58,987 bases of DNA. Source: Pseudomonadota bacterium. GTDB taxonomy: Bacteria; Pseudomonadota; Gammaproteobacteria; Steroidobacterales; Woeseiaceae. Shown here in pieces: positions 18,848 through 29,056 of this stretch. The position numbers and the translations under genes were made by a program. How positions within the stretch are numbered: position 1 is the stretch's first letter; each line of letters opens with the position of its first letter. Under the pieces are notes generated by a model that was not told where the DNA came from, did not search any database, and worked only from the letters and a program-made list of their open reading frames with translations. The stretch covers positions 1 through 58,987 of the forward strand of contig JAQCAD010000017.1 of NCBI GenBank assembly GCA_027621915.1, read 5' to 3'.

Positions 18848-19974
18848 CACCTGATTTCGCCGACATCCTTCGACATTTTGACCTGTCCGGCGATTTTCTA
18901 TCTGCGGAGCGTTTCGGAAACGGCCACATCAACGATACGCACAGAGTGCGGATAGTTCAGTCGAAGATTGATTCGCAATATGCGTTGCAGCGAATAAACA
19001 GTTCCGTGTTTCCTGACCCGGTCGCAGTCTCAATTAATATTTTCCGTGTCACCCACCATATCTGCAACCGAATCAAGGAATCACCCGATGAGTTTTTGGT
19101 TCGTCAGGCAGAGTTCCTGCCAATCGAAACCAGGGATGGCCAGTCGTTTTATCTTGACCCGGATGGAGGATGCTGGCGCCTGTTTCCGTTGATCGAAGGA
19201 GCACGTACTTTTGAAACTCCAAAATCGTCATTGATCGCTAAACGCGCTGCTGCCGCGTTCGGTTACTTTCACTACCTGCTCCACGATCTTCCCGAACCCC
19301 GACTAAAGGAAACCATTGCGAACTTTCACGACACGCCGGCGCGATTCTGTCAGTTCCACAAAGTTCTCGGTCTCGATGTGCAAGGCAGAGCGAACACCTG
19401 CAGACCGGAAATCGATATCGCACTCGAGTTCGAGGAGTCGGCCGGGAAATTGAGCGAACTACATCAACGCGGCGAGTTGCCGGAACGCAACGTGCACAAT
19501 GACGCCAAATTGAACAACGTTTTGTTTGACGAGACCAGCGAACAGGCCGTGTGCATTATCGACCTCGACACCGTCATGCCCGGGCTCGTTTTGTATGATT
19601 TTGCAGACCTCGTTCGGACAGCCACAATGACGGCAGAAGAAGATGAAAAGGATCTCGGGAATGTCGCTATGGACATGGCGTTGTATGAATCGCTGGTCGA
19701 TGGCTACCTCAGTACAGCCGGCGGTTTTCTCACCGTTGCCGAAGTGGAAAACCTGGCGCTTGCCGGAAAAATAATTACGATCGAGACGGGTCTGCGATTC
19801 CTGACCGACTATCTTGCCGGAGATAAGTACTTCAGGACCCACCGACCGGGGCAGAACCTGGACAGGTGCCGGGCGCAGTTCGCGCTCGCAACTTCGATCG
19901 ACGAACAACTTTCGCCCATGCAATCGTTCACAGCGGCAGCCTATGCACGAGTGATCGCAAAGCGGTCATGGTGA
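18844..19974 (+). CDS. NahK-like sugar/N-acetylhexosamine kinase (CTG start)
   Basis: This phosphotransferase-fold kinase resembles N-acetylhexosamine 1-kinase (NahK). The catalytic loop is [13 protein letters not shown] and the metal-binding loop is [20 protein letters not shown]. The conserved N-terminal [11 protein letters not shown] lies upstream of the first in-frame GTG (18946), so the true start is earlier. No ATG, GTG or TTG occurs between the upstream in-frame stop (18823) and that motif. A CTG at 18844 overlaps the previous stop as CTGA and has GGAG at 18832-18835, eight nt upstream. This gives 376 residues. It would phosphorylate a sugar released by the GH109-like enzyme and imported by the next gene's symporter. 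Confidence 0.85.
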   Translation: MTPDFADILRHFDLSGDFLSAERFGNGHINDTHRVRIVQSKIDSQYALQRINSSVFPDPVAVSINIFRVTHHICNRIKESPDEFLVRQAEFLPIETRDGQSFYLDPDGGCWRLFPLIEGARTFETPKSSLIAKRAAAAFGYFHYLLHDLPEPRLKETIANFHDTPARFCQFHKVLGLDVQGRANTCRPEIDIALEFEESAGKLSELHQRGELPERNVHNDAKLNNVLFDETSEQAVCIIDLDTVMPGLVLYDFADLVRTATMTAEEDEKDLGNVAMDMALYESLVDGYLSTAGGFLTVAEVENLALAGKIITIETGLRFLTDYLAGDKYFRTHRPGQNLDRCRAQFALATSIDEQLSPMQSFTAAAYARVIAKRSW

Positions 19975-19981
19975 AAATACG

Positions 19982-21736
19982 ATGATTCTCGGGACAGTTG
20001 ATATTGTCATCATTCTCGGTTTCATGGCGCTGACATTGATCGCAGGGCTGATCGTCAGCCGTCATGCGACTCGTGACAGGACCAGCTTTTTTCTCGGCAA
20101 CCGGCGAATGCCATGGTGGTTGCTCGGGTTGTCGATGGTAGCGACAACGTTTTCCACTGACACGCCAAACCTGGTTACAGATATTGTCAGAACCGAAGGC
20201 GTTTCCGGAAACTGGTCGTGGTGGAGTTTCCTGCTGACCGGGATGCTGACCACTTTTGTTTTCGCGAGACTTTGGCGTCGACTCGGCGTCACTACCGACA
20301 TCGAGTTTTATGAAAAGCGTTACAGCGGCAAAGCAGCGTCGTTCCTGCGTGGTTTTCGAGCAATCTATCTCGGCGTGTTCTTCAACGTGATGATCATGGG
20401 CATGGTTACGCTTGCCGCGATAAAGATTGGCGGCGTCATGGCGGGATTGCGACCGACGGAAGTTGTACTCTGGGCTGGGCTGGTAACAGTAATCTTTTCA
20501 GCCGCGAGCGGCTTTGTCGGTGTGGTTGTCACCGACGTCATGTTATTTGTGATTGCACTGTCGGGTGCCTTCGTCGCCGCCTGGTTCGCGCTCGACAATC
20601 CGGCCGTGGACGGGCTCAGCGGCCTGATGTCACATGACCTCGTGATGAGCAAACTATCGGCGTTTCCGGATTTCGATGACCCTTCCGCCTGGATACCCCT
20701 TTTGCTGGTGCCATTAGCCGTCCAGTGGTGGGCGGCCTGGTACCCCGGATCAGAACCCGGTGGCGGTGGATACGTGGCGCAGCGCATGTTGGCGGCTCGG
20801 AATGAGCGGCACGCCGTCGCGGCCGCGGCGTTTTTCAACGTGGCGCATTACGCGATCCGGCCGTGGCCATGGATCATCGTCGCGTTGGCATCGCTGGTTA
20901 TTTTCCCCGACCTGGACAGCCTGCGGTCCGCCCTGCCCCATGTCGACCCCGGAATCGTCGGCGATGACCTGGCCTACCCGGCCATGCTGAGTCTGCTCCC
21001 GTCCGGCGTACTCGGCTTTGTCGTCGCGTCACTGGTGTCCGCATACATTTCCACGGTCTCTTCGCACCTGAACTGGGGGGCGTCATACGTGGTGAACGAC
21101 GTCTATGTCCGTTTCCTGCGCAAAAATTCAACCGCCGCAGAGCAGGTGCTGGTTGCGAGAATTTCGACGGTTCTCCTGATGGCGACTGCGGCAATCGTCG
21201 CCTTGCTACTGGAAACGGCCTTCCAGGCATTCCGGCTGGTGCTGACAATCGGCGCTGGTACCGGCCTGCTGTTCATACTGCGCTGGTTCTGGACGCGTAT
21301 TAATGCGTGGAGTGAGATCTCGGCAATGTTATTTTCGCTGGTAGTCGCTATCAGCATGGAGATGTGGGGCCCGAAGGGATTCGATCCCTGGGAGATCTTT
21401 TTGGCCAGCGTGCTGCTGACGACAGTTGGCTGGGTTACGGTTACTTTGCTGACGCGACCTGAGAATGAAGACGTACTCGAGTCGTTCAAAACATCAATTC
21501 GTGCGGCTGGCGATGACGGTACAGCTTTTCGCAAGGAAATCAGACGTGGCATCCTGCTGGCTGTCACGATGGCCATTGCGACTTACAGCGTACTGTTCGG
21601 CACTGGCGCGATACTTTTCGGGAATATCTACCAGGTAGGGAACTGGATTTTTCTTGCCATGCTTTCGGGGACTGCGTCAGTACTGATAATGCGCCAGTCA
21701 CCAACACCGACCGTTGTGCAGTTACCCGGTTCTTGA
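19982..21736 (+). CDS. Sodium:solute symporter (SSS family)
   Basis: The 584-residue polytopic protein has about 13-14 hydrophobic helices and the SSS pattern. The N-terminal part contains LIVSRHATRDRTSFFLGNRRMPWW and LSMVATTFSTDTPNLVTD. Mid-protein it has WAAWYPGSEPGGGGYVAQRM, and later SAYISTVSSHLNWGASYVVND, a stretch that carries sodium-site Ser/Thr residues in this family. It begins seven nt after the kinase. Sugar or amino-sugar import is inferred from its partners. Lineage-typical alternatives include proline or myo-inositol. Confidence 0.88.
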   Translation: MILGTVDIVIILGFMALTLIAGLIVSRHATRDRTSFFLGNRRMPWWLLGLSMVATTFSTDTPNLVTDIVRTEGVSGNWSWWSFLLTGMLTTFVFARLWRRLGVTTDIEFYEKRYSGKAASFLRGFRAIYLGVFFNVMIMGMVTLAAIKIGGVMAGLRPTEVVLWAGLVTVIFSAASGFVGVVVTDVMLFVIALSGAFVAAWFALDNPAVDGLSGLMSHDLVMSKLSAFPDFDDPSAWIPLLLVPLAVQWWAAWYPGSEPGGGGYVAQRMLAARNERHAVAAAAFFNVAHYAIRPWPWIIVALASLVIFPDLDSLRSALPHVDPGIVGDDLAYPAMLSLLPSGVLGFVVASLVSAYISTVSSHLNWGASYVVNDVYVRFLRKNSTAAEQVLVARISTVLLMATAAIVALLLETAFQAFRLVLTIGAGTGLLFILRWFWTRINAWSEISAMLFSLVVAISMEMWGPKGFDPWEIFLASVLLTTVGWVTVTLLTRPENEDVLESFKTSIRAAGDDGTAFRKEIRRGILLAVTMAIATYSVLFGTGAILFGNIYQVGNWIFLAMLSGTASVLIMRQSPTPTVVQLPGS

Positions 21737-21891
21737 GTGATACGCATACCGGGCATCTTTGCTTTACCGCTCTTCGCGATGATAATGGTCGGCAGATGAC
21801 TTTCGGCATAACAACAACAGGAATGGCCGGATGAAAATCAGCGATGCAGGAATGCCCCCGGTCTGAAGCAGCAAAGCGAGATAGTGAACTG

Positions 21892-23598
21892 ATGCAAACA
21901 TTCGATTACGTAATCGTTGGTGCAGGATCGGCCGGCTGTGTCCTCGCCAATCGGCTGAGTGAGGAAACCGACAAAACGATTTTGCTGCTCGAAGCCGGTG
22001 GTTCGAACAACAGTATTTTCATCCGTATGCCCACCGCACTTTCTATTCCAATGAACACGCAAAAATACAACTGGGGATTTGAGACCTGCCCCGAACCATT
22101 CCTGGATGGGAGGCGACTCGACTGCCCGCGTGGCCGGGGCCTCGGCGGGTCGTCTTCGATCAACGGCATGGTTTATGTCCGCGGCCACCCCTGTGATTTT
22201 GAAGCGTGGCAGGAACAGGGCGCGAAGGACTGGGGATTTGAAAACTGCCTGCCCTACTTTCGCAAGTCGGAAACCTGGATGCTCGGCGAAGACCGATACC
22301 GTGGCGGTGACGGGCCGCTTGCGACCTGCAATGGCAATCGCATGGTGAATCCCTTGTACCGGGCATTCATCGAGGCCGGACGGCAAGCCGGATATCCGCT
22401 TACTGACGACTACAACGGTCATCAGCAGGAAGGATTCGGCGCGATGCACATGACCGTCAAGGACGGCGTTCGTTGTTCGACCTCGCTTGCCTATCTTCGC
22501 CCTGCGCTCGGCCGGCGCAATCTTATGCTGATCAAACATGCCTCTGTGGACGAAGTCATATTCGATGGCAAGAAAGCGACCGGCGTTAAATATTCGATTG
22601 GCGGTAAAGTGCTGCAGGCAAACGCCCGTATCGAGGTGATTCTGAGTGCCGGGTCGATCGGCTCGCCGGCACTTCTGCAGCGATCGGGTGTCGGGCCGGC
22701 AGCGGTCCTGAAGGAAGCGGGTATCGACCTGCTTCACGAACTGCCCGGTGTCGGCGAGAACCTGCAGGACCATCTCGAAGTCTATTTCCAGTATCGCTGC
22801 AGGCTGCCAATCACGCTCAATGCCAAACTGGGCTGGTTCAGCAAATTCCTGATCGGCAGTCAGTGGCTGATCAGCCGCACTGGTCTCGGTAGCACCAATC
22901 ACTTTGAGTCATGCGCCTTTATTCGCTCAAAGGCAGGTGTTCGCTGGCCGGACATCCAGTTCCACTTTTTGCCGGCAGCAATGCGCTATGACGGTCAAGC
23001 CGCCTTCGACGGCCATGGATTTCAGGTACACGTAGGACCGAACAGACCGACAAGCCGCGGCAGTATCAAAGTCGCCAGCAAAGCGAGCGACGTACCGCCT
23101 GATATCTGTTTCAACTACCTGTCTACCGAGCAGGATCGCGATGACTGGCGCACCTGTCTCAAGCTGACCCGTGAAATACTGGGTCAGCAGGCGCTGGATC
23201 TTTATCGCGGCGATGAGATTCAACCGGCCCTCGATCTTGAAGATCATGACAGTGTCGATCAGTGGGTGAAGAAAAACGTCGAGAGCGCCTATCACCCTTC
23301 CTGCACCTGCAAGATCGGGTCTGACAGCGATCCGATGGCAGTGCTTCATCCTGATTGCCGTGTGCGCGGGCTGGACAACCTGCGTGTCGTCGATTCGTCC
23401 ATTTTTCCGCTCATCACGAACGGTAATCTGAACGCACCGACGATCATGGCCGCGGAGAAAGCTGCTGACATGATTCGGGGCCGAGTGCCTCTGCGGGAAT
23501 CGGCGGACTTCTGGACAGATGAGAACTGGCAGGATCGACAACGCCTGGCAGCGCCGGCTCGCCCTATGTTTTCCGAACTACGGGGGGAGTCTCATTGA
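21892..23598 (+). CDS. betA: Choline dehydrogenase (GMC oxidoreductase)
   Basis: The 568-residue flavoprotein closely follows the BetA layout. The FAD motif is [19 protein letters not shown] at the N-terminus. GMC signatures are [20 protein letters not shown] and the later [18 protein letters not shown]. The catalytic-His segment is [10 protein letters not shown], and the closing Asn region is [20 protein letters not shown]. It would oxidise choline to betaine aldehyde at the membrane. I start at the ATG at 21892, where BetA proteins begin (MQxFDY). An upstream in-frame ATG (21844) adds 16 unconserved residues. The stop overlaps the next gene's TTG. Confidence 0.88.
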   Translation: MQTFDYVIVGAGSAGCVLANRLSEETDKTILLLEAGGSNNSIFIRMPTALSIPMNTQKYNWGFETCPEPFLDGRRLDCPRGRGLGGSSSINGMVYVRGHPCDFEAWQEQGAKDWGFENCLPYFRKSETWMLGEDRYRGGDGPLATCNGNRMVNPLYRAFIEAGRQAGYPLTDDYNGHQQEGFGAMHMTVKDGVRCSTSLAYLRPALGRRNLMLIKHASVDEVIFDGKKATGVKYSIGGKVLQANARIEVILSAGSIGSPALLQRSGVGPAAVLKEAGIDLLHELPGVGENLQDHLEVYFQYRCRLPITLNAKLGWFSKFLIGSQWLISRTGLGSTNHFESCAFIRSKAGVRWPDIQFHFLPAAMRYDGQAAFDGHGFQVHVGPNRPTSRGSIKVASKASDVPPDICFNYLSTEQDRDDWRTCLKLTREILGQQALDLYRGDEIQPALDLEDHDSVDQWVKKNVESAYHPSCTCKIGSDSDPMAVLHPDCRVRGLDNLRVVDSSIFPLITNGNLNAPTIMAAEKAADMIRGRVPLRESADFWTDENWQDRQRLAAPARPMFSELRGESH

Positions 23599-25124
23599 AA
23601 AACGCCAATGCAACTATTGTTACTCTCATCCTGCTGGTCATCGCGGCCTGCGACGCGCAGGTGCCGCAGTCTGTATCGGAGTCGTCACACGACACACCCT
23701 ATGCCGTGGGTTCCAGTACATTTTTTATCCACGACGAGTCGCGCAGCTATGACAGCGTGGCCGGTGTCGACAGTGGCGTCAGGACACTGATTACAGAAAT
23801 CTGGTACCCGGTTGATCACGGCACGCTTGCCGATAATGCCGGCGGGTATCGCCGTGCGACTTACGGGGACTATGTCTTCGGCGACCGGGAAGTCCATCGC
23901 CTGATGATGACGAAAACCACTTTTTTTCATTTGACGCCGGATACGGTTCGCGAGGACGTGACCGATGCAGAGATTGACGCCGCGATTGAAGAACTGTTTC
24001 TCCGCGAGCGCGCAAGTTATGTCGACGCGCCGCTGGCTGCCACCAGTGAAGGCTGGCCTGTTATCGTAATGACACACGGCGATGCCGGTAGCCGATACAA
24101 CATGGAGACGGCCTGCGAGTATCTTGCTGCGCACGGCTATGTCGTCATCGCACCGGAACATACCGGTAATTCACCCTATTCTTTGACCGGCCGTGATCCC
24201 GCGCTTGCAACGGACGGTGGCAACCCCGAACTGCGCGATCGCATGGCCGAAGTCATGACGCTACTGTCGGCACGTGGCACATATGGCAGCGAGGAGCATT
24301 ACGGTCAGAGCTATACGCCGTTGTCCGAGGGAAGGGGCTCGGTGGAGTTTTTGCGGTACTTTGACCAATCATTGCTGCAACGCCTGAATGATTTGCGCGC
24401 CGCACTCAACAAACTCGATCTAATGAATAGCGAAGGATTCGCGGGTGCCGGTGAGGGTGCCCTCGACCTCGATCGCATCGGTTTAATGGGTCGTTCATAC
24501 GGTGGCGCGACCACGTTAATGGGTCTGGCTATGGAACCACGCTTTACAGCGGGCTTCGCCGTTGTACCACCGGGCTGGGCTGATCCCAGATCGTCATTGC
24601 CGGAGGAGGCACTGGCACTGCCAGGCGAAGAATCCGTCGTGTTATTTGCCGATGGCCCGTTTCCGCTCACAACCATTTCGAAACCGACTGTGCTTTTGAG
24701 TGGCGCCGAGGACGCGCTCATCATTGGACTCGCTGCCAGTCAGGCCAGCGCCGGCGGCATGCCAGTGCCAACACCCGTAAATCCCCATCCCCTGTTGCGC
24801 CAGGCTTATCAATCGACCGCTGCGCCTGTTATCTGGGGACTGCTGGCCGATTCCAATCACGCGACATTTGGCGTATCCGGCGGCTACTGGTGGCCAGACC
24901 TGAAAACGAATACGCAGGCCCGCTATTTCGAACCTGATACGGAATTCGAATTGATATCGCCCGGGATCGCTCATCAAATGCAAAAGGAACTCGCATTGGC
25001 GTTTTTCGACCTGACGATTCGCGAGGATGAATCGGCGCGCAACAGGTTGCTTGAAAATCGGTATCAGAATGAAGGACTCACGCTCGAGTCGCGAAATTTT
25101 CCGCCAGCGGTGTCCGGACAATGA
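23595..25124 (+). CDS. Lipoprotein alpha/beta hydrolase
   Basis: The 509-residue protein starts at a TTG sharing TTGA with the betA stop, preceded by GGGGGAG. A lipoprotein signal ends in LVIAACDAQ. The alpha/beta hydrolase core contains [14 protein letters not shown] (oxyanion strand), [11 protein letters not shown], and the nucleophile elbow [14 protein letters not shown] late His is likely in DSNHATFG. The layout resembles the platelet-activating-factor acetylhydrolase/dienelactone hydrolase group. The substrate is unknown; the link to choline metabolism is only positional. Confidence 0.78.
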   Translation: MKNANATIVTLILLVIAACDAQVPQSVSESSHDTPYAVGSSTFFIHDESRSYDSVAGVDSGVRTLITEIWYPVDHGTLADNAGGYRRATYGDYVFGDREVHRLMMTKTTFFHLTPDTVREDVTDAEIDAAIEELFLRERASYVDAPLAATSEGWPVIVMTHGDAGSRYNMETACEYLAAHGYVVIAPEHTGNSPYSLTGRDPALATDGGNPELRDRMAEVMTLLSARGTYGSEEHYGQSYTPLSEGRGSVEFLRYFDQSLLQRLNDLRAALNKLDLMNSEGFAGAGEGALDLDRIGLMGRSYGGATTLMGLAMEPRFTAGFAVVPPGWADPRSSLPEEALALPGEESVVLFADGPFPLTTISKPTVLLSGAEDALIIGLAASQASAGGMPVPTPVNPHPLLRQAYQSTAAPVIWGLLADSNHATFGVSGGYWWPDLKTNTQARYFEPDTEFELISPGIAHQMQKELALAFFDLTIREDESARNRLLENRYQNEGLTLESRNFPPAVSGQ

Positions 25125-26245
25125 CGCTGATCCTGTCCATCGCAATCATCATTACGACGCTCACGTCGCTGGTGCTGGCCACGCGATGGCGCAACGTCAT
25201 CTGCAGCGGACCGCTCCCGTCATCACTGTTTACATTTATCGCCATTTTGTTCACGTCCGGCCTTGATGTCGGCCTGATCATGTTTCCACTCGTCGATTTC
25301 GGCGTCTATGCGAGCGAAGCACCCTATGCATTTACCAACCCCCTGGCACTGGAATTCGGCTTCTGGGGCTTTCTCGTCTGGGCATTCTATTTCCTGACGA
25401 CTTTCTATTTCTGCATCGTGGAACCTAAACTGCAATTGTTTGAAATTCCGGTAATCAAGTTCGTCAACAATGTTGTCGTCATCGGCACCTGCGCTTTCAC
25501 GGGTTACCTTTTTCTGATCTATCTGCCTGATTACATTGATGGCATCAGCGACCCGTTTCGTTTTGGGCTGGTCGCTGCCGTTATCCTGTTTGCAGCGTTA
25601 TCCAGTACACACATTCGTTTCGTGACCATTCTGAGCGTGTCTTCAACCTGGCTGTTCTTCGCGTTGATTGCAGGCGTGTGGTTTGCATCAGGAATGGGAT
25701 TCGCCGGGCTGGGCAGATCTGCCGCCAACATAAGCGGCTACTTTTCCAACCTGCACCGCTTCGTAATGCCCATTACGGACTACCACCAGTTCTACCTTTT
25801 CTGGTGGTTCGCCTGGAGCATCATGATCGGGCAATTCGTATCGCGCTTCGTAGGCGGCCTGAAAGCCTGGAAGCTGCTCGTGGCCCTTTTGGTTGTACCG
25901 TCGGTACCGATCGCGATCTGGTTTTCCGTACTCTATTACTACTTCGAAAACAAAATGGCTGTCAGCGATAACTGGCGAGTGGCGATGATTGTCGTCGGTG
26001 TAATTTTCGTCGTAAATTCGCTCGATTCGCTGATTCGCCTGTATACGCGAAATCTCGGGTTCACAATCGAACGTACTGGCGTTACGAAATATGTTGCCGG
26101 AAACTGGCTGGTACTCTTTGGCCTGGTTCTGCTCTACCAGTTCACGCCGCTCAAGATCGAATGGGTCGGTCTCGTCGTCATAGGCCTCTATGGGGCCGTG
26201 TACGCTTTGGTGTTTCGGAGACGGCGCGAGCTCTCGATCAGCTAG
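25121..26245 (+). CDS. Polytopic membrane protein of unknown function
   Basis: The 374-residue protein is almost entirely hydrophobic, with about ten predicted helices. It has many aromatic residues (for example WGFLVWAFYFLTTFYFCIVE and YLFWWFAWSIMIGQF). I do not recognise a family. It overlaps the preceding hydrolase by ATGA, so expression is coupled. The regular helices and W/F-rich loops suggest a transporter or membrane enzyme. A distant relation to BCCT-like transporters (WWFAWSIMIGQFVSRFVGG recalls their helix 8) is possible but weak. Confidence 0.7.
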   Translation: MTLILSIAIIITTLTSLVLATRWRNVICSGPLPSSLFTFIAILFTSGLDVGLIMFPLVDFGVYASEAPYAFTNPLALEFGFWGFLVWAFYFLTTFYFCIVEPKLQLFEIPVIKFVNNVVVIGTCAFTGYLFLIYLPDYIDGISDPFRFGLVAAVILFAALSSTHIRFVTILSVSSTWLFFALIAGVWFASGMGFAGLGRSAANISGYFSNLHRFVMPITDYHQFYLFWWFAWSIMIGQFVSRFVGGLKAWKLLVALLVVPSVPIAIWFSVLYYYFENKMAVSDNWRVAMIVVGVIFVVNSLDSLIRLYTRNLGFTIERTGVTKYVAGNWLVLFGLVLLYQFTPLKIEWVGLVVIGLYGAVYALVFRRRRELSIS

Positions 26246-26256
26246 TCACGCCGTGT

Positions 26257-27339
26257 TCAGTTTCTGAATCCGTCGGTTGGCGGGACGAGATCCGGACTTC
26301 CGGGAACCGCGCCGGCCTGAGGCGAGCTTCCACTTCGCAGCATCTTGTACCAGTCACGAAACGGGCCGCTGGTGTTTTGCCAGAACGTTCGATATTCCGC
26401 TTGAGTTTTCGGACCGATTCCCCAGGGCGTGTATTCGTCTTTCTCGGGTATGTACATCGTACCGAACATCCGGTCCCATATGCTGGTCACCGCCGCGAGG
26501 TTCGTATCCCAGTGCTTTTGCAGGTAGCTGTGGTGCGTATGGTGCATGGCCGGACTTTGCAGCCATTTCGAAAGCCAGCGTGGATAATGGAACTGAACAT
26601 GGTAATGACGGAAAGACCCGTTGAAACCAAACAGCAATGCGAAGAAACTGATATTCAGTATCGTTGCCTGGGTGATTCCGCCGTCAAACAGGTAGGCGAA
26701 CATCCCACCTGCAACTGAATAACTGAATGCTGCTCCTGCCGCCCAGATTGGGCCGGCAAGAAAATGTTCTCGGGACCGCGTCAACGGGGTCAGCACTTCT
26801 GCCGAATGGTGCACCTTGTGAATCGCCCAAAGCGCCGGCGTTTTATGCATGGTGTAGTGAATCGTGTAGAACACAAAATCGTAACAAAGCAAAGAGACGA
26901 GGCTGTACAGCAGCATCCACGCATAATTGATCTGTAACGCCGGCGTCTCACCGAACAGCCACTGCAGCGATCCGATGACGGACTGTTCCGTGAACGGCGC
27001 TACGGTCGCAAACAGTGAAACTGCCCACAGCGGACGCAGAATCCGCTCGAGCACCCAAAGCCAAATGTCGACTCGAGCCGAGATATGCGTATAGATGTCT
27101 TTAGGCAGCAGGAAATTCAGATAACCGGTCTTTCTTTCCTGACCATCCGCACTCCTGGCTCCGTGACCACGGCGAACCAGAAAAATAAGCGTTGCGATAA
27201 ACAGCGTCAGCAAGATCGTCCGTGGATGAAGATCGCCGGGTGTATTGGCCGCGACGGTGTCCCAGACTACCGTTGTCGCGCGCTGCACCATATCAGTGAA
27301 CGGGCCGAGAATTTCGCCGGATTCGTCCGTGGTGGCCAT
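26257..27339 (-). CDS. Fatty acid hydroxylase/sterol desaturase family protein
   Basis: The 360-residue membrane protein has the three histidine clusters of the di-iron family: HYTMH, HKVHH shortly after (IHKVHHSAEVLTP) and HHTHHSYLQKHWDTN later. Several hydrophobic helices surround them. Members hydroxylate or desaturate lipids or sterols using oxygen. I start at the second Met (27339); a Met two codons upstream is also possible. It is convergent with the membrane protein gene and shares strand with the peptidase upstream (78-nt gap). Substrate unknown. Confidence 0.88.
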   Translation of the reverse strand: MATTDESGEILGPFTDMVQRATTVVWDTVAANTPGDLHPRTILLTLFIATLIFLVRRGHGARSADGQERKTGYLNFLLPKDIYTHISARVDIWLWVLERILRPLWAVSLFATVAPFTEQSVIGSLQWLFGETPALQINYAWMLLYSLVSLLCYDFVFYTIHYTMHKTPALWAIHKVHHSAEVLTPLTRSREHFLAGPIWAAGAAFSYSVAGGMFAYLFDGGITQATILNISFFALLFGFNGSFRHYHVQFHYPRWLSKWLQSPAMHHTHHSYLQKHWDTNLAAVTSIWDRMFGTMYIPEKDEYTPWGIGPKTQAEYRTFWQNTSGPFRDWYKMLRSGSSPQAGAVPGSPDLVPPTDGFRN

Positions 27340-27417
27340 AATCAAATATCCTGATGGTTCATAATTTCTGTCAAAGTTTACCTCGGGAGTCGTCCGCTCG
27401 CCAATTGGCAGGGACGG

Positions 27418-29025
27418 CTAATCGCGAGTGCCCTTTACACCTTTGCTTTGCGCTTCCTTGAGGTCGATGGACATCAGGACGCCGGTGAGCTCTGTCATCG
27501 TATTCGCCTGTGAAACGAATAGTTCCTTATCCCAGGCTTCGATGCCCGTGCGCGTGTTCCAGTAGTTACCCAGCCAGCCACCGAATCCGAACATGGGCAC
27601 GTCCCATCCATCACCGCCACGGAACAGTTCACCCTGACCGAAAGTCGCGACTCCCCACCAGGCTTCTTGCTGATCGCCATTGATTCCCGGTCGCTCGGGC
27701 ACCGAAACCGTAACTCTTTTCGGCTGGTGTGTCCTGACCGCCTCAATCGCGGCGTTAATGAGGATCGGGTTATTGCGTGTCCAGATGACTGCATGCTCGG
27801 CTAATCCGGTAGGAAGGTTTGCCTCACCAACTTCCCTGTATTCAAGCTCGCCGAGATGCTCCATATGCATAATGGCGACAACCGAATTCTTCAGCTCCGG
27901 ATTCCGTTCGAACCAGACAACATCCGGAAACGCCCGCTCCATTCCCGTTATGTAGTGGCGAGCGTCGAGATACAGCGCCAGTGTTCGCGGCCTGTCTTCC
28001 TGCGAAATATTTGAGTAGTAACGAACGGCGGCAAGAATGCCAAGTGCGCCGTTGTCCTGGGTGATGGAGGGCCCGTCGGTATGCGTAACCATCAGGATCT
28101 GTTCATCCTTGTCGGTGCCATAATCGCGGCCTGGCAAATAGCCGATCAGTTGATACGCTTCAGCCGTTTCCGTTCTTGCCTCGAGACGCAACGTGGCCGT
28201 CTTGCCGGCTTTCGCATTGGCGATGACCTTTGCACCCTGAACCCGGTCGAGCGTCAGCGTTGGCACGTCGTAGCGTGCCGGCACCGGAAATGAATAAAGA
28301 CCTGACGTCCTTTCAAAACCCATGTCATAGACGATGAGCAACCCGGCGGCATTACCAGCGATCGCAATCTCATGCAGCTGTTGACCGAGCTGATAATAAA
28401 TCTCGAACGTGAACGAATCAGCCGGTTCCACCACTTCGAACAACGCCGGGAAGGTTTCGTTATCTGTTCTGTATTCATAGTCAGGATAGGTATAACTATT
28501 ACGATAGTCTGGCGGCAATGGCTCGTCAGGAGTCGGCAGGGTTGGGATAACAACTATTTTTCCCGCGATGGAATCGGGCGGATCGTTGTGATCGTAATAC
28601 ACCAGGCTGGCAGTAATTCCTTCCGGTCCGGTGGTACCGGAGTACGCACCGTAAAAAGCCACCGGAATCGCATCGCCGTCGATATCGAGCGACCAGTCTG
28701 TCGGATCGTCGGAAGTTTCCCAGCGCTCGAACTCCCAGCTGTTGTGCACGAAATCGACGACGCCATAAGACGCAAATCGTTGTTCCAGATCCTGCAGCCA
28801 GCGATGCCATTTCGGGCTGCCCGTCAATGCCGGACGGTTCTCGTCTTTCGCCCGGGCCCATGCGTATGCCTCATCCGGTGTAACGATGAAATCCGGGTTG
28901 AGCGTGGTCAGCGGGTTGGCCGATTCCCTGGCTGGTGGCAAGTCGCTGTTGCAGGCACCGATGATAAACACCGCCGCCCCCCATGCGATTCGCCTGAAAT
29001 TACCTGCCAATTCAGTAGGTTGCAT
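27418..29025 (-). CDS. M28-like peptidase lipoprotein
   Basis: Starting at Met 29025 gives 535 residues with a lipoprotein signal ending in FIIGACNSD. A longer frame open to 29121 adds 32 unrelated residues. A PA-like segment (GKIVVIPTLPTP) precedes an M28 zinc-peptidase-like core. VTHTDGPSITQDNGALGILA matches the family's HxD...DNG ligand pattern, and MHMEHLGELEYR carries a likely acidic/His ligand. Family members are aminopeptidases or carboxypeptidases. Whether all zinc ligands are intact was not checked structurally. Confidence 0.65.
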   Translation of the reverse strand: MQPTELAGNFRRIAWGAAVFIIGACNSDLPPARESANPLTTLNPDFIVTPDEAYAWARAKDENRPALTGSPKWHRWLQDLEQRFASYGVVDFVHNSWEFERWETSDDPTDWSLDIDGDAIPVAFYGAYSGTTGPEGITASLVYYDHNDPPDSIAGKIVVIPTLPTPDEPLPPDYRNSYTYPDYEYRTDNETFPALFEVVEPADSFTFEIYYQLGQQLHEIAIAGNAAGLLIVYDMGFERTSGLYSFPVPARYDVPTLTLDRVQGAKVIANAKAGKTATLRLEARTETAEAYQLIGYLPGRDYGTDKDEQILMVTHTDGPSITQDNGALGILAAVRYYSNISQEDRPRTLALYLDARHYITGMERAFPDVVWFERNPELKNSVVAIMHMEHLGELEYREVGEANLPTGLAEHAVIWTRNNPILINAAIEAVRTHQPKRVTVSVPERPGINGDQQEAWWGVATFGQGELFRGGDGWDVPMFGFGGWLGNYWNTRTGIEAWDKELFVSQANTMTELTGVLMSIDLKEAQSKGVKGTRD

Positions 29026-29056
29026 CGTCACTCCCGTTATGGCGTATCTACGAAGA

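Noticed and set aside
21844-21891. Upstream ATG extension of betA
   Set aside because: The extra 16 residues are unlike BetA N-termini, which begin just before FDYVIVGAG.
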